A stretch of DNA of 64,000 bases from Ursus arctos. Lineage: Eukaryota; Chordata; Mammalia; Carnivora; Ursidae. Position numbers and translations under genes: made by a program. Under the pieces are notes generated by a model that was given only the letters and a program-made list of their open reading frames with translations, made no database searches and had not been told where the DNA came from. Location of the stretch: contig NW_026623008.1 of the NCBI RefSeq assembly GCF_023065955.2, positions 377,001-441,000 on the forward strand, in the 5' to 3' direction. This document shows positions 13,101 through 24,943 of the stretch, one piece after another (the first letter of the stretch is position 1; each line of letters begins with the position of its first letter).

Positions 13101-16100
13101 CCCTCTGACATCCTTCCTGTTCGCTCCTGTTCTCGCTGCCACCCCCTCACATACCCAGGTTCCAACAGAGCAGCCCGGAGGGGCCGCAAGGGCAGGCGGG
13201 GGTCCCTCCTACCCTCAAAGCCTCCTGGGTCTGGGTACAACACGCAGGCTATTGCAAAACTGACATTATCACATCAGAGGAACACATGAGTCACTGCCCC
13301 GGGGCAGGGGCTGCACCCCAAACCCTCCTGAACAAAGGCCTTTTGTCCCCAAGCACCATGCCCCCACCCCATCCCCATCCCCAGGCCAGGCCCGGCTGTG
13401 CACACCATCAGACTCACAAGCCGCCAGACATGCCGATGGCAGCAGCAGGCAGGCACAGGTCAGGGCTGTGTTCTCGACACCTGGACATGCTCCCCAGCCC
13501 TCCTGGACCCAGCTGCAGGGTCTGGGCTCTGGGAGACCCTGAGATGCTGAAGTCCTCAACTCTTGGGCCTGCTCAGGTGCCCGGGGTTGGAGCCCCAGCA
13601 GCTGGCTGACCCTGGGGCAGGACCCTCAGGTCATGGAGCCTTCAGAGCCCATGGGGTGCACTGGCCAAGCCCAGGCAGTGAGCGAGAAGGAGGCAGTGCC
13701 CCGCCCCCCCGCTCCCCAGCTCGTCTGAAGAGGGCCACCTGGCCTTAGAACAGTGCTCTTTGTGCAGGATAGAGACCTCAGGGGAGATAAGGCTCCCTGC
13801 TGCCCGCAGTGACCTTCTGCCCCAGGACAGAGTGCTCGGAGTTTCTCCTTGGGGGTGAGGAATCCCTGCCCCTTGCCGCCATCACCCAGAGTCCCCAGCC
13901 ATCACAGTGAGCCCAGCTTGAGGACCTCACAGCAGCACTTCCCCACCTCAGGGTCCAGCAGTTTTGTGATCACCAGCATGGTCCAGCCAACTGGCCTCCC
14001 TGACGCCAAGGGCCCAAGCACAGTCATTCCCAAGCTCAGCGACTGGCTGGCCAGGGGCTCTAGCCACTAGGTCCTGGGCACCTGGCCTGTGTTTGCTGCC
14101 AGGGGTCCTGGCAATTCCAGCTGCACAAAGAAAGTGCGGAGACCCCACCCCACACACACCACATACACAGACACTCAGGAGCGCTCCGCGGCTCTGCCAT
14201 GCCAGGTCAGAGACACTGTCCCAGCCACGGCAAGGACAGCTGGTCAGCGCGGGGAGCCCAGGGACACACACCCAAAGAGAGAAGCACAGAAACTGCCACC
14301 CAGACCCCCACACCCCGAGGCCAAATCTCAGTCCCTGGCCCAGGTCACAGGAGTCAGGACCCCTGGTCTGGGAGTGAGAACGGAGGAACCTGGCTGGGGA
14401 TAAGTAGCGGCCCCTGGAACAGCCCCCCCTTACCAGCCTGGGCCCAACCTGAAGTCAGACCCAAAGCTGGGCCCTGGCCGTAAACGGCCCGCCTGACCTG
14501 GCTGTGTGCTAACATCCACACTTCTTCCAGGTACCCCAGAGCCCAGGCTGGGGGTGGGGGGGCCTCTTCTGCAAGCCTCACCCCTACCCTGTCCCACCCC
14601 TCACCCCCAGAGAGAATCACGGGGAGAGGGAGCAGGCGGCCTTCGCGCTCCTAGCTGGGACCCCCCTCCCTGCCCCTCCAGACTTCTGCCGCAGACCCAG
14701 GGTGGGGCCTGGTTGCTGGCTGTGCTGTGCTCCTGGCCCCCCCACGAGCACTTTCCCGCTGTCCTGAGCCGACACCCGCATTCCTGTCTGCACTCACCAG
14801 ACAGCACGCCCAGGGCGCTGGAAGGCCAGGCTAGGGCCCCACACCGAGACACCCCCACCCCCAGGGTCCCAAGGCCTCCTTTGGGGCCAAGAGGGGCCAG
14901 TCAGTTGCAGCTAGGCCATGGCCCCAAGACCAGGGCTCTGGCAGCGCAGGGCTGGGGTTACCAGAGGAAGCATGCCCCCTCCCAGGAGCCCCTGCCTAGC
15001 AAGCCCCGGGGTCAGACAGAGGTTCTGGGAAGTGAGCCCTAAGGGAGGTCAGTGAGGTCAGCCCATTACTTCCCGCTGCTCCAGGGCGGGGGTCAAGGTC
15101 AAGGGTCAACCCAAGGCCATACAGAGCTGTGTGGCCACTCTGGCTCTGGCCCCAGACGCTCAGGCCACCCCAAAACCCAGCTACACAACCAGAGAGGCCA
15201 GGCCAGGAAAAGAACCCCGTCTCCCAGGCTCTCCCACTCCCTGGAGCCCTTGCTCAGGCTGCTCATCACCACAAGGGCCCCGGGCCTCTTAGGGGGCTCC
15301 AGACCCCTCCCCGGGCCCCGGGGAGATTTCCGAACACCACGGCGTGGCTTGCGGGCAACACGGCAGCGAGCTTGCACTGAAGCAGGTTCCACAGTCAGCT
15401 ACACATTCGTCTTCTCCATGTGACAGAAGACTGCTGTCCCTTCTCTCTGGGGGACCGGCACCTGGGCTCTGGAAGGCAGGCCACGCCTTGGGAGCCTCGC
15501 TCTGCACCGGCCCCGTGCTCACCCTGGGCGTCCAGCCTGTGTCCTTGGGGGCCTGAAGCCTGGGCCCCCTCAGCTCACAACCCTCGATGCTGGACGGTAG
15601 CCACCATAGCCCACCCCAGCCCCCCACGCCTTTGCCCCCACACCCTCAGCCAGATGGCACATTCCAGGAGAATTACAGCAAAGTGGCTGGCGACCTCCGA
15701 TGATGGGTGGCAGAAACAGGGACGGAGCCCAGACAGACCGTCAGGCAGGTGCAGTCGGGCGGCAGGCCCGGGCCTTGGCCACCTGCCCACGTGGGCTCTG
15801 AGGGGCTGGCCTGGTTCGTGCTTCTTGTCCTCGCCTCTCATCTGTCATCCCCTGTCTGTCACTCTCTGTGGACCCTGGGCCCCATCTCTGGGTCTGGGTC
15901 TCCATCTCTGTCATCACAGCCCCCAAAGCATGTCTGGGTATGGTGAGACCTGTCCCCTCCTGGACCTGACCAGGTAGGGCACTGGCTGGCGTTGAAGGAC
16001 CTGCAGGGGAGTGGGGAGCCCCCAGATGCCATGAGGCCCCAGGCGCAGCCCAGAGTCTGGCTGGGTGCTGGCCATTATCTCTCAGCCTCCCCGCCCCGTG

Positions 16101-17290
16101 TTTCCCCTCTGTAAACGGGTGTCAGGGATGGACAGTGCCCACGGCCAAGCCCAGCACAGGACCTCAGCAATGGGAAGTGGGAGACAGTGCCCCCTCCTGA
16201 GCTTCTGCCTCCCCGGTGTGCCCCTCCTCTCCCAACCTCCCCAGAAGGGCCAGTCCCCCACCCCTGCAAGCTGCCGAGTATCCCCGCTCAGACCAGGCTG
16301 GCGCCTGCAGCCGCTGTGAAGCAGACACCCCACCTCCCCCCCAGCCCTTGACGCCACCGGGGGACAAGCAGGGAGAGAGGTGAGGACGGGTCACCGGCCA
16401 AGCCCGTGGCTGCCGGCGCTGGCGCCAGCGCGGCACCAGCCCTCTCCTGCCTCATTACTCAGCGGGCTGCAGGGAGGGTCCCCGGGGGAGGGGCTGGATA
16501 ATGGCCCTCAGGCTCCAGTCTCCTCCTGCCTGCCTCCCACCCCTGCCCCTTGAGCCGGCAGGCAGACCCCAGAGCGCTTCCCTCCCCCTCCCCCTGCCCA
16601 TCCACCGGCCCAAGGAGGCCCTTCCCCGCTCTGCCTTGGAAAGGGGGCTTCGGACCCTGCCGCCAGCCCCCCAGGGACCTGTGGAGGGGCCAGGGGCCTG
16701 GCCTCGGCCCTCCAGGTGGGGCTGACTGCCGAGGGCCCGGGTGCCAACCAGAGATCGTATCTCAGCAGCTCTGCAGAGGCCCGACATCCCAAGACCAATT
16801 TACATTCTTTGGTCTGGGTTTGCTAGAGCCAGAACGGGGTGGGGGTAGAGGGCCCCGGATCCACAGGACCCACAGGCAGGGCCTTGGCCACCCGACCCGG
16901 GCTTTGTGTCCGCCAGCCGGTGGCAGCCACCGAGACCCAGCCTGGGGTGCCCTTGGTCCCGCCCCCTAACGCATGCGCACTCAGCACCCCGGGGTGAGCA
17001 GGCCCGCCCCCCAGGTTCACCTGCGCAGCCCTGTGCAGGGCCCCCACCTGCGTGCTCCCTGCGCCTGCCCCCGCCGACAAGGGCCTCCCAAGGGCTCCCC
17101 TCCTTGCCCTCTGCACCCAAGACAGGGACAGCACATGGCACCCAGCTACCATCTGACTCACCAACTCTGGCCCTGCAGGTGTCCATCGGCTGCTGCCTCC
17201 AAGACTGGACAGGAGACCTCATGTCCTTCTAGGGCTGCCCCCCCACCCCACCTCCATGACGACACAGTAACCAGGCGACAGGGAGGGCTG
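10101..17290. other. intergenic DNA between B3GALT6 and C1QTNF12
   Basis: About 7 kb of GC- and C-rich unique sequence shows many overlapping open frames on both strands, as expected from base composition. None has conserved protein motifs or an exon structure. A short MIR-like piece ('cagcctccccgcc..tttcccctctgtaaacggg') lies near 16060-16130. Long-range regulatory elements are possible but cannot be read from sequence alone. Confidence 0.55.
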
Positions 17291-17297
17291 AGAGCTC

Positions 17298-17303
17298 TTT
17301 ATT
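17298..17303 (-). terminator. C1QTNF12: polyadenylation signal AATAAA (C1QTNF12)
   Basis: Plus-strand TTTATT (AATAAA on minus) lies 74 bp past the C1QTNF12 stop codon, giving a very short 3' UTR. Confidence 0.8.
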
Positions 17304-17376
17304 GCTGTGACCACAGGTTTAACAGCGGACAGCGGGGGGTGGGTGGGCCAGCAGCTGCTCCTGGCCGGTCTGGCCC

Positions 17377-20300
17377 TCACGTGCCCAGGAGCAGGCCGGA
17401 GAAGCTCGAGCCACTCTGGATGGTGAGGGTTGTCCCGGAACCGTTGTCCACAAAGACGGAGGCATACTGTCCAGCCTGCAGACACCCACAGTGGGCATCA
17501 CCATCCGTGGCCTGCCCAGGAATGAAACTCGAGCCCCACCAGGCAGCACCCACCCCAGGGGTCACGTGGCCGATGTCCGTGCCCTCGCTGGGTGCAGCAG
17601 TGCCAGGCCTAGGCCCCCTCCCCACCCATCCGTTCCTCCAGCCTCACCTGCAGCTGCAGCAGCCCCTCCACGTGCACGGTGAAGACCCTGCCTCGGCTCT
17701 CCAGGCCTGAGATGGCCTCCAGGGACCTGGACGCGGCACCGCGGGGCGACAGTGAGGGCACAGCTGGCTGTGGGGCCAGGACCCTGCCCGGGTACAGTCT
17801 GGAGCAGCCCCTTCCCTCTCCACGGGCAGGACAGTCCAGGCTTGGGCACCACCCCTGCGGCCCCCACGGCATCAAGAGTGCCCCCAAGGAAGGCCCACTC
17901 ACGTGTGTCGATGACACAGGGACTCAATGCAGACGAGCACCCGCACTGTGTCCCGCGCCCGTGGCCGCGCCCTGCCCTGCAGCCCCCTGTGGTCTGTGGA
18001 GACAGGCCCAGCCTGCAGCAGCCCCAGCGAGGATGGAGCAGAGAGGGACGGGGGCTAGATGGCCAGGTGCTGGCCCAGGAGCGGCTGAGGGCTGGGGGAC
18101 CGTGGGCCCTGAGCAAGACCCCCCCCAGGGGGAGGTGGGGTTGGAGCAGGGTCACCTCTTCGATGGGACCCAGGCCTGGGGGCCGGCCCCCACTCACCCA
18201 CATGCAGGCTGGCAGAAAACTGGAAGATGGCGGTCACTGGGGCTGTGAACCGGCCCGAGGCCAGGCTCAAGCCAGACCCCCGCAGGAAGGCGCCCTGGGC
18301 CGTGGGCTGGAGGGATAGCAGGTGAACAGCCGGCTGCAGGGCCTGGGCCCTCATCTTGCACATCCAGCCTGGGGGAGGCGCCTGTGACCAACAGCTGCCC
18401 CCCCCCACAGGCCCAGGTGGGCAGGATGGGGGGTGACCTGTGTGCGCCCACCCGAGCCTCTGGGCACAGGCTCCGGGCCCCAAGGGATGGATGAACCCTC
18501 AAGACCCCCCACCAGGGAGGGCATCCCTGGCTCCTGGCCACCTTGGACCCCACCCAAAGTCCTGCCACACGGGACCCGCTAACCCTGACCCAGGTCACCT
18601 CCTTCCCCCCAACCCCCCGCGCCTGGCTCCCCCAGGTGCCCCCTGCATGTATGTGCTGGATGACTGTCCCAGGCTGGCTGTGAGCCCTGCCCAGCAGTGG
18701 GGGACGACCCAGCACCCTGCCCCCCGCCACCGCTGGCCCCTGCTGGCACACGGGGAGGGCCTTCAGCAGATGCCCCGAGAGGGCCAGGACTCGCCCCCAC
18801 ACGCACTCACAGCCTGGAAGCCATGCAGCTCCACCAGCGTCTTCTCGTCCACCACCATGGGGCCCTTCAGTGCACAGTGGAAGGCCTCGGCCACCAGCCG
18901 CCTACCTGTCCCCTCAGACAGCCATGGGCCCAGCAGCCCCAAGAACCGTCGCTCGGTGGCCTCTGCAGGGAAAAGGTGAGGGCAGCATCTTGGGGTCAGA
19001 GCGGGGTCACCCGCAGGGCCCAGGCGGGAAGAGTCTGGGACAGGGGCCTCACCTTTCAGCATTTCCTGAAACTCTCGCAGCAGGGTCTCCTGGGTGACTA
19101 CAGCACCGGGGGGTCCGGGGGGTCCGGGGGGCCCCGGGGGCCCGGGGGGCCCAGGGGGGCCAGAGAGGCCTCGCTGGGGGGAGGCAGGAGAAAGTGAGGG
19201 TTCCAGTGGGAGCCACAGCCACCCCTGCCCTGGGTTCAGACCCCGGGGCTCACCGACTTCTTGTCCCGGCCCCGGCACCGTTTCTTCGAGGCCCCCTCAT
19301 CTGGCCGCCGGACGAAGTTCAGCCATGTTGTGTGGGCGTCTGAGAACTCAGACCCCAGGGCCTCAGGTGGCTGCAGGGCCAGGGGACAGGGCCAGTGTAC
19401 AGGCCACCAGGCCTCCCTGAGTCCTGCCCTATTGCCCCAGTGGAAAGTGGGGAAACTCAGGCCCAGGCCACCTTGGGCAGGACTCAGGGCACACACAAGG
19501 AACATGGCCATGGGGCACCGCAGGCCACCCCTGGGGATCCAGACCAGGACACACAGGGCAAGGGCTTGGGGCCTTTGTGGAAGCCAGGACCTGATGTCCA
19601 GGCACCTGATTCTGGTTCTGTGTTGGAGCGACCGTGTCCCCTCCCGCTGCACTGGGTCCCCAAGCAGACAGGCACACCCGCATACGCATGGAGCCAGCCC
19701 CACCCGTCCCAACAGGGGCCTGGCCCTGGCTGAGGTGGGCAGTAAAGAGCAGGAGCAAGTTCTGGGTGGGGGGCGGGGGTTCCAAGAGCTTCAGACCCAC
19801 GCAAAGCTGGGGAGAGGATGGGCACAGGCCCTGCTTTGTGCTGGGCATCAGGTGTGTGAGCCGGCAGCCGTGGCGCTCCTGCGGCCCCGCTCCTCAGGCT
19901 CGGACCCAGGCCACAGCTGGCCGGCCCACCTTACTGTTCGAGCAAGGGCTGGGAGGGGCAGAGCAGAGCTGCCCGAGACCATGCCCCCCTCCACCCTCCA
20001 GCCACCCCCTGCTAAGCCCAGTTTCTGCACCAGGACAGGCAGGGGAGGCAGGAACACCCCAAGCCGCAGAGTCAAGGAAGGAGCGTATCACGCTAGGTAA
20101 GGGGGCGTGGGCCGCGGAGAGTGTCTGCCCGTCTCTGAGGAAGTCTGCATGCCAGGCTCCAACAGGAAGCTCGTAAAATGGGCAGAAACACAGCAGATGT
20201 TGGCCTGGCTGGGAGAGTCACCACCACAGGGCTAGCACAGCCCTGGCCGCTCTCAGAGAACTGTTCCCGGCAGGGCAAGCTGAGAGGTCCTGACTCAGGC

Positions 20301-21865
20301 AGGGTCCAGTCCGGCAGTCAGCCCCCAGTCCCAAACATGGCAAGAGCCAAGTTCCGGGGCTGGTGCTGCCTCCTAACACAGGAGGGCCAGGGCTTCTCAG
20401 TAGACCAGACAGGGCTCTATCCTGGGGGATGGGTGGGGCAGGGAGGGTGGGGTGCCTCCCACCCCTGATCTGGGCCCCACCCAGGGAAGAGAGAGAAGCC
20501 AAGAATATTTGAACGTCCTGGTTCCTCGCATATCTGCTATCTGCCTGATCCCCTGGCTGCTGTCCACCCTCACCATGCTTGAGGGACTCAGGAGCCTTGA
20601 GAGACAAGTCCATCAGTGGTGTCTAGGGGCCAAGGGCTACAGGATTTCGGGGCAGGTGGAAGAGGAGCCCACCCCTAGCAGGAAGAGCAGAGGTCCGAAT
20701 GTCTGGGGAGGGCCGTCCTAGGGTATGTGTCACACGGCAGCCCCCCCACCGTGGAGACCACCCCTGGAATAGAGATGTGCCTGTTTGTCCCCCAGACGGA
20801 CCTGTGCCTACCCCCAGGAGCTGCCGGTAGCCTACTCTTCTCTGGCTGGCAGGCCCAAGGACTCACTCTCTTCAGCCTGCCCATCTGGAAAATGGGGCCT
20901 CAGGCTCCAACGGGCCGCGTGGGCTGAGAGCAGCCTGGCTGGCCGCCGCAGAGACGCCCTTGGGAGGCGGGAGGCCAGGATCAAAGGCATGAGGGCTTGG
21001 GGGGTGGGGGGCCTGCCCCAGCAACTCCCTCTCCCTTTCCAGGCCTGTGGGCAGCTGCTCGAAGCCACCAGGCCTGTGCTGCTGGGGTTAGCTCCAAGAC
21101 CCCCTCTGGAGATACTCGGCCCACGAGGGTGGAGGACCAGGGCTGAGGTGGGTACAGGGATCCTTTGTCTCAGAGGGGACCCCAGGGGCAGAGTGAGGCC
21201 AGAGGGACTCCAGTGACCAGAACACAGCCTGTGCCAGAGGCCACAGGGGGAGCTGGCTCTACAGTGGGGGGGTCCTGGCAAGGACCTCCAGGAAGCAGAG
21301 TCCGGGCTAGCCTTAGCCTCTCCAGCCACTCAAGTTGTGGGTTACCCGGCTTCCCAACAAGGGGTCTAGAGCTCCCCCCGACCCACCCCTGAATTGGCAA
21401 CTACACCAAATGGCAGCGGGCTGCTAGAGGCATGTGGGACCTGAGGCTTCCAAGGGTTCACTGCAGCCCCTCTGGGAAGCCCCTCCCCTCCCCCCGCCCT
21501 TCCCCTGGGCCCGGGAACCCAGCGGCTGCCCCAAGAGCAAGTCCTGCCCAAGGCTCCACTCCACTGAGAAAGGGTGGGGAGGCTGGAGGGCCGGGCAGGG
21601 CAGAGCCTGCAAGGAGGAGGGCAGCTGGGAGCCAGGGGGGCGGCCGAAGCCTACAAGTGCACACACCCCCGCCCACGTGCAACCGGCCCGTGCGTACCTC
21701 GGGGGAGCCCAGCAGCCCCTCGCTGTTGGACGTGGTGGCGGTGGGGGGCTCCGTGCGCTGGCTGGGCAGCCGTGGCCTCTTGGGCTCCCGTCGCGCCCCG
21801 ACACCCCTGAGGAGCGTGAGCTGCAGCCAGAGGGCCACGGCAGCGGCGGCCCAAACCCAGCGCAT
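17377..21865 (-). CDS. C1QTNF12: C1q/TNF-related protein 12 (adipolin), 8 coding exons
   Basis: This is a secreted adipokine that improves insulin action in its known orthologues. Coding exons on minus: 21698-21865, 19254-19370, 19053-19173, 18811-18962, 18198-18306, 17903-17993, 17648-17726 and 17377-17475. All joins keep phase and use GT..AG, giving 311 residues (human 302). Features in order: signal peptide (about 1-24); the conserved [18 protein letters not shown] block; a basic KKRCRGR site (85-91) matching the furin cleavage region reported for adipolin; a collagen stretch of six Gly-Pro-Pro triplets (100-117); a helical linker ([11 protein letters not shown]); and a C1q-like globular domain to the end, with [10 protein letters not shown] and the terminal [11 protein letters not shown]...SGLLLGT. 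The first exon is CpG-rich. The enlarged collagen block accounts for most of the extra length. Secure. Confidence 0.95.
19053..19173 (-). other. C1QTNF12: C1QTNF12 collagen exon with expanded GPP repeat
   Basis: This 121-bp exon encodes RGLS, six GPP triplets plus a Gly, and then [17 protein letters not shown]. On the plus strand it appears as near-identical 9-bp units of GG(T/G)CC(G/C)GGG type around 19107-19165, a very G-rich tract. I recall only two such triplets in the human protein. Confidence 0.85.
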
Positions 21866-24725
21866 GGCGCCCTGCGGCTCCAGACCGTGGTGGTGGCTCA
21901 GCGTGGTGAGCGGGGACACCCAGGTGCGCTCATGGGGGCAGCAGTGCAGCAGGCACTCAGGGCCCCCGTGCGGAGACACAGCCCCAGGGGGCGTCTAGCC
22001 AGCGCCCACGCATGTGCAGGCAGGGCGAGCCTGGAGCAGCAGCACGACCGGCACCACGGTACGCAGACGACACAAGACACGGGGCAGATGCAGACGCGCT
22101 CCGGATCCCGCGGGCTGGGCCGGCGCCGGCCTCCCCTCACAGGCAGTGCCCTGGCTGCCCCAGCACGCCGCCAAATAAACCCTCCCCTCCTCCCCCAAGC
22201 TCCGAGGGGGAGGGCTCACGCTCTGCCGCTCTGCCAGCCCGGGGGCGTGGACGGGGGCGTTAGGCTGCTGCACGGGGCTGCACTTCCCCAGGCGCTCCCT
22301 GCATTTGGAAACAGCCCCCACCCTTCCCCAGGAGGGCCAAATCACCCTGGAAACTGTAAACACGAATTCACCCCAGCCGCCTCCCAGGGACGCTGCTTGC
22401 ACCTCACATCCAGCCCCTTCAGGGAGGTGGCCCAGGAGGTCCGAGGGTGGGGACAAACTCCCTCAGGACGAAGAGCCCCATCTGCACTTCCTACATATGA
22501 CCCACCTCCCTCAGGCCCTCCGGATCCTTCCAGCCCTGCCACAGGCCCCCTCCAGGCCCTCTGACAGAGGTCCCCCCATGCCAGGGTCCTGGTGATGCTC
22601 GGAAGCCTGGATCAGACCCTGCTCCTGAGAAAGGCAGGACCCAGGATAGACAGCTGACCTACTGGGCTCCCACCCTTGTCCTGGCCTAGGTGACCCTGGG
22701 CGTTGGCCCTCCACTGGGGGCGAGCATGGCTGGCAAGGGGAGGGACTGATTGACCTCAGAGAAAGGCATGGTGGGTGGCCTGGCTGAGGCTGCCCCTGAG
22801 TCCTACCCCTTCCTCTTTTTGGGACACAAGGCCAACCCTTATTGCCTGAGGGGTTGCCCTCACCCAACCAAGCCTCTCGGCTTCCTGCTGTCCCGAGCCA
22901 GCAGGGGAAAGGGAGAGGAGTCCCCAGGCATTTGCCATCTGGAGGTCAGCACAAGGGTGAGCCCTGGGTGGCTGCGCACAGCAGAGGAGCCTACTTCCTC
23001 CACAGCTGGACCTGAAAAACAGTGGGTGGGTCCTCAAGGAGAGTTAGGGCCCTTCCTTAACCACCTGCAGGCTGTGGGCAACAGAACCACCGACCGGGGC
23101 CAGCTCAAGTCAACAAAGCCTTGCAGATTCAGTCGTCACGTGACAGGGCCCATGACAGCTGCCCCTCGGTGCACCAAGACGAGGAATGGTCAGAGCCAGG
23201 GCTAGCCCCCAAAGGAGCTGCTGCTTGCAGTCCAGCCTAGATGAAGGTGGGGCACACTGGCCCTGCTGGACAGCATGAGTCCTCCTCCAGGCACTCCTCA
23301 ATTTCTAGATGTCTACCAGGAATGAGGAAGGCAGACCCCAGCCCCAGACCATGTCCATGGTTGGCAGCAGCTACAGGCAGAGCCGCCCGAGACAAGCCTG
23401 GTGGTGAAGATACGAGGAATGTCTGCCCGGGGTCATCTGTCCCCCCTCCTGTTTCAGGCAGAGGTGGTCAGCTCCAGGGACAACAGCGGGCGGTTGTGGT
23501 GAACTCCGAGATCGCTGTTGGAGCCACAGCTCTTTCGGGTGTCCAGCTGGTGAGCCAGCTCCCAACGCCGGGGTCTTGAAGGGGGGCACGCTGCAGAAGA
23601 TCCCCTTGTGCCCTGCCCGGCCGGAACCCCAGATGTGACCTGCACCCAACACCAGGTCAGGAAGGTAGCCCTGGAGACTCCCACTGAGCTGCTAGACGCC
23701 TTCCTCACAGGCTGGCACCTGTTTTTCTACCAACTGCATCCTGACGGCCCGATCCTTCAAGGCTTGAAAGTGTTCCGGAAAGTGCCGGGCGCAATGCACC
23801 ATCTCTGACTGGCTGCTGTGTGCACACTGCCAACTGGCCAGGCTCCAGCAGTCCTACAGGCAGGCCGACCTACAGCAGACCACCTCTGAAGCTGGATGGG
23901 GGAGCCACACGGCAATGGGCCTGGAACAGGTCCGACCGTGCCTGAACCATGGGTTCTGCTCCCAGCCCCAGGCACCTCGACAGGAAGCAGGAGCCACTTC
24001 CCTGGCCCACTGTTTCGTAAGTCTCAACCGAGCCGCACTCTGCAGAGGGACACGGCTCCCCGGGCTTGGGTCCAGTGTCGGGGAAGCAGCTCTCTGCTTT
24101 CCAGTGCCCCTCCCCCTCTCCCCAGCAACCCATGGGTCTTCCCAGGGGCCCAGCTCCCCAGTGAGCACAGGATCTGCCTGGAAAAGCACCAAAGGAACCC
24201 TGCTCTCCAGTCCTCCATACCCTATCGCCCCAGACACCCACTGCCCTGGAGGGGAGGCCCAGGCCAGCTGCCCTTCTCCGTACCCACACCGGCACAACCC
24301 AGACACTGGGCATCGTCCCCACAGCAGCCTGCCCCCCATGATGCCCTTGGCACACCGAGGGCCGCTCCAGCCTCAGACCCAGACCACGCGGCAGCACCTG
24401 CAGCTTCAGATCTCAAACTCGGGCCTGGGGAAGCTTCTTGGGGGACAGATGCTGAGAACACCCCTCGCAAGACCACTCCCCACACCTCCAGGACCCCTTC
24501 ACCTGCGTCCGTGCAGCACTGAGTCTGGGCAGGGGCTTTCTCCCTGGATTAAGAGACACCAAACACAGCTTGCATTCAGCCGTTCAGCTGGGCCAACTAC
24601 TGGGGACGCCCAACTGCCCTCCCCCAGGGACTCCACACAAGAGAGAGGGGCCGCTGACCCCTCCGAGGGAGAGCAACACGTACACGGGGTCAGACGTGTA
24701 GACCCACAGGACAAGTTCATCTTTT
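21866..24725. other. intergenic DNA between C1QTNF12 and UBE2J2
   Basis: It includes the C1QTNF12 5' flank (CpG-rich to about 22250) and about 2.4 kb of unique GC-rich DNA. The long plus-strand frames crossing 21434-22564 and 23896-24796 overlap the C1QTNF12 exon on the opposite strand or end in a SINE, and have no conserved motif. I see no gene here. Confidence 0.6.
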
Positions 24726-24846
24726 TTAAAAATTTTTTATTTATTTATTGTAAGCAATCTCTACACCCAACGTGGGGCTCGAACTCACGACCATGAATGC
24801 AAGGGTCACCTGCTCTTCCAACGGGGCCGGCCAGGCTCCCCAAGGC
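24726..24846 (-). mobile_element. short CAN-SINE, older subfamily, reverse orientation
   Basis: Read on minus it has a tRNA-like head (GGGGAGCCTGGCCGGCCC), 'gtgggttcgagccccacgttgggtgtagag'-type sequence and an (AATAA)n-A-rich tail (plus 24726-24755). It lacks the long pyrimidine-rich middle of the young copies. A short target duplication CATCTTTT is seen at 24718-24725 and 24847-24854. It lies just beyond the inferred UBE2J2 3' end. Confidence 0.8.
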
Positions 24847-24943
24847 CATCTTTTACTTCGGGTGACTGCAGACAGCCTGCCACCTTGGACACTGGGTGAA
24901 GGCTCTGTTCAGCACGGATCTATTTCTACCGCTGACAAGGGTT

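Noticed and set aside
21434..22564. Plus-strand open frame of 376 codons
   Set aside because: It overlaps the C1QTNF12 first exon and CpG-rich flank on the other strand, has biased composition, no conserved domain and no splice logic.
23896..24796. Plus-strand frames of 208 and 293 codons between C1QTNF12 and UBE2J2
   Set aside because: One ends inside a reverse CAN-SINE; both lack conserved motifs and the region is intergenic in the syntenic human block.
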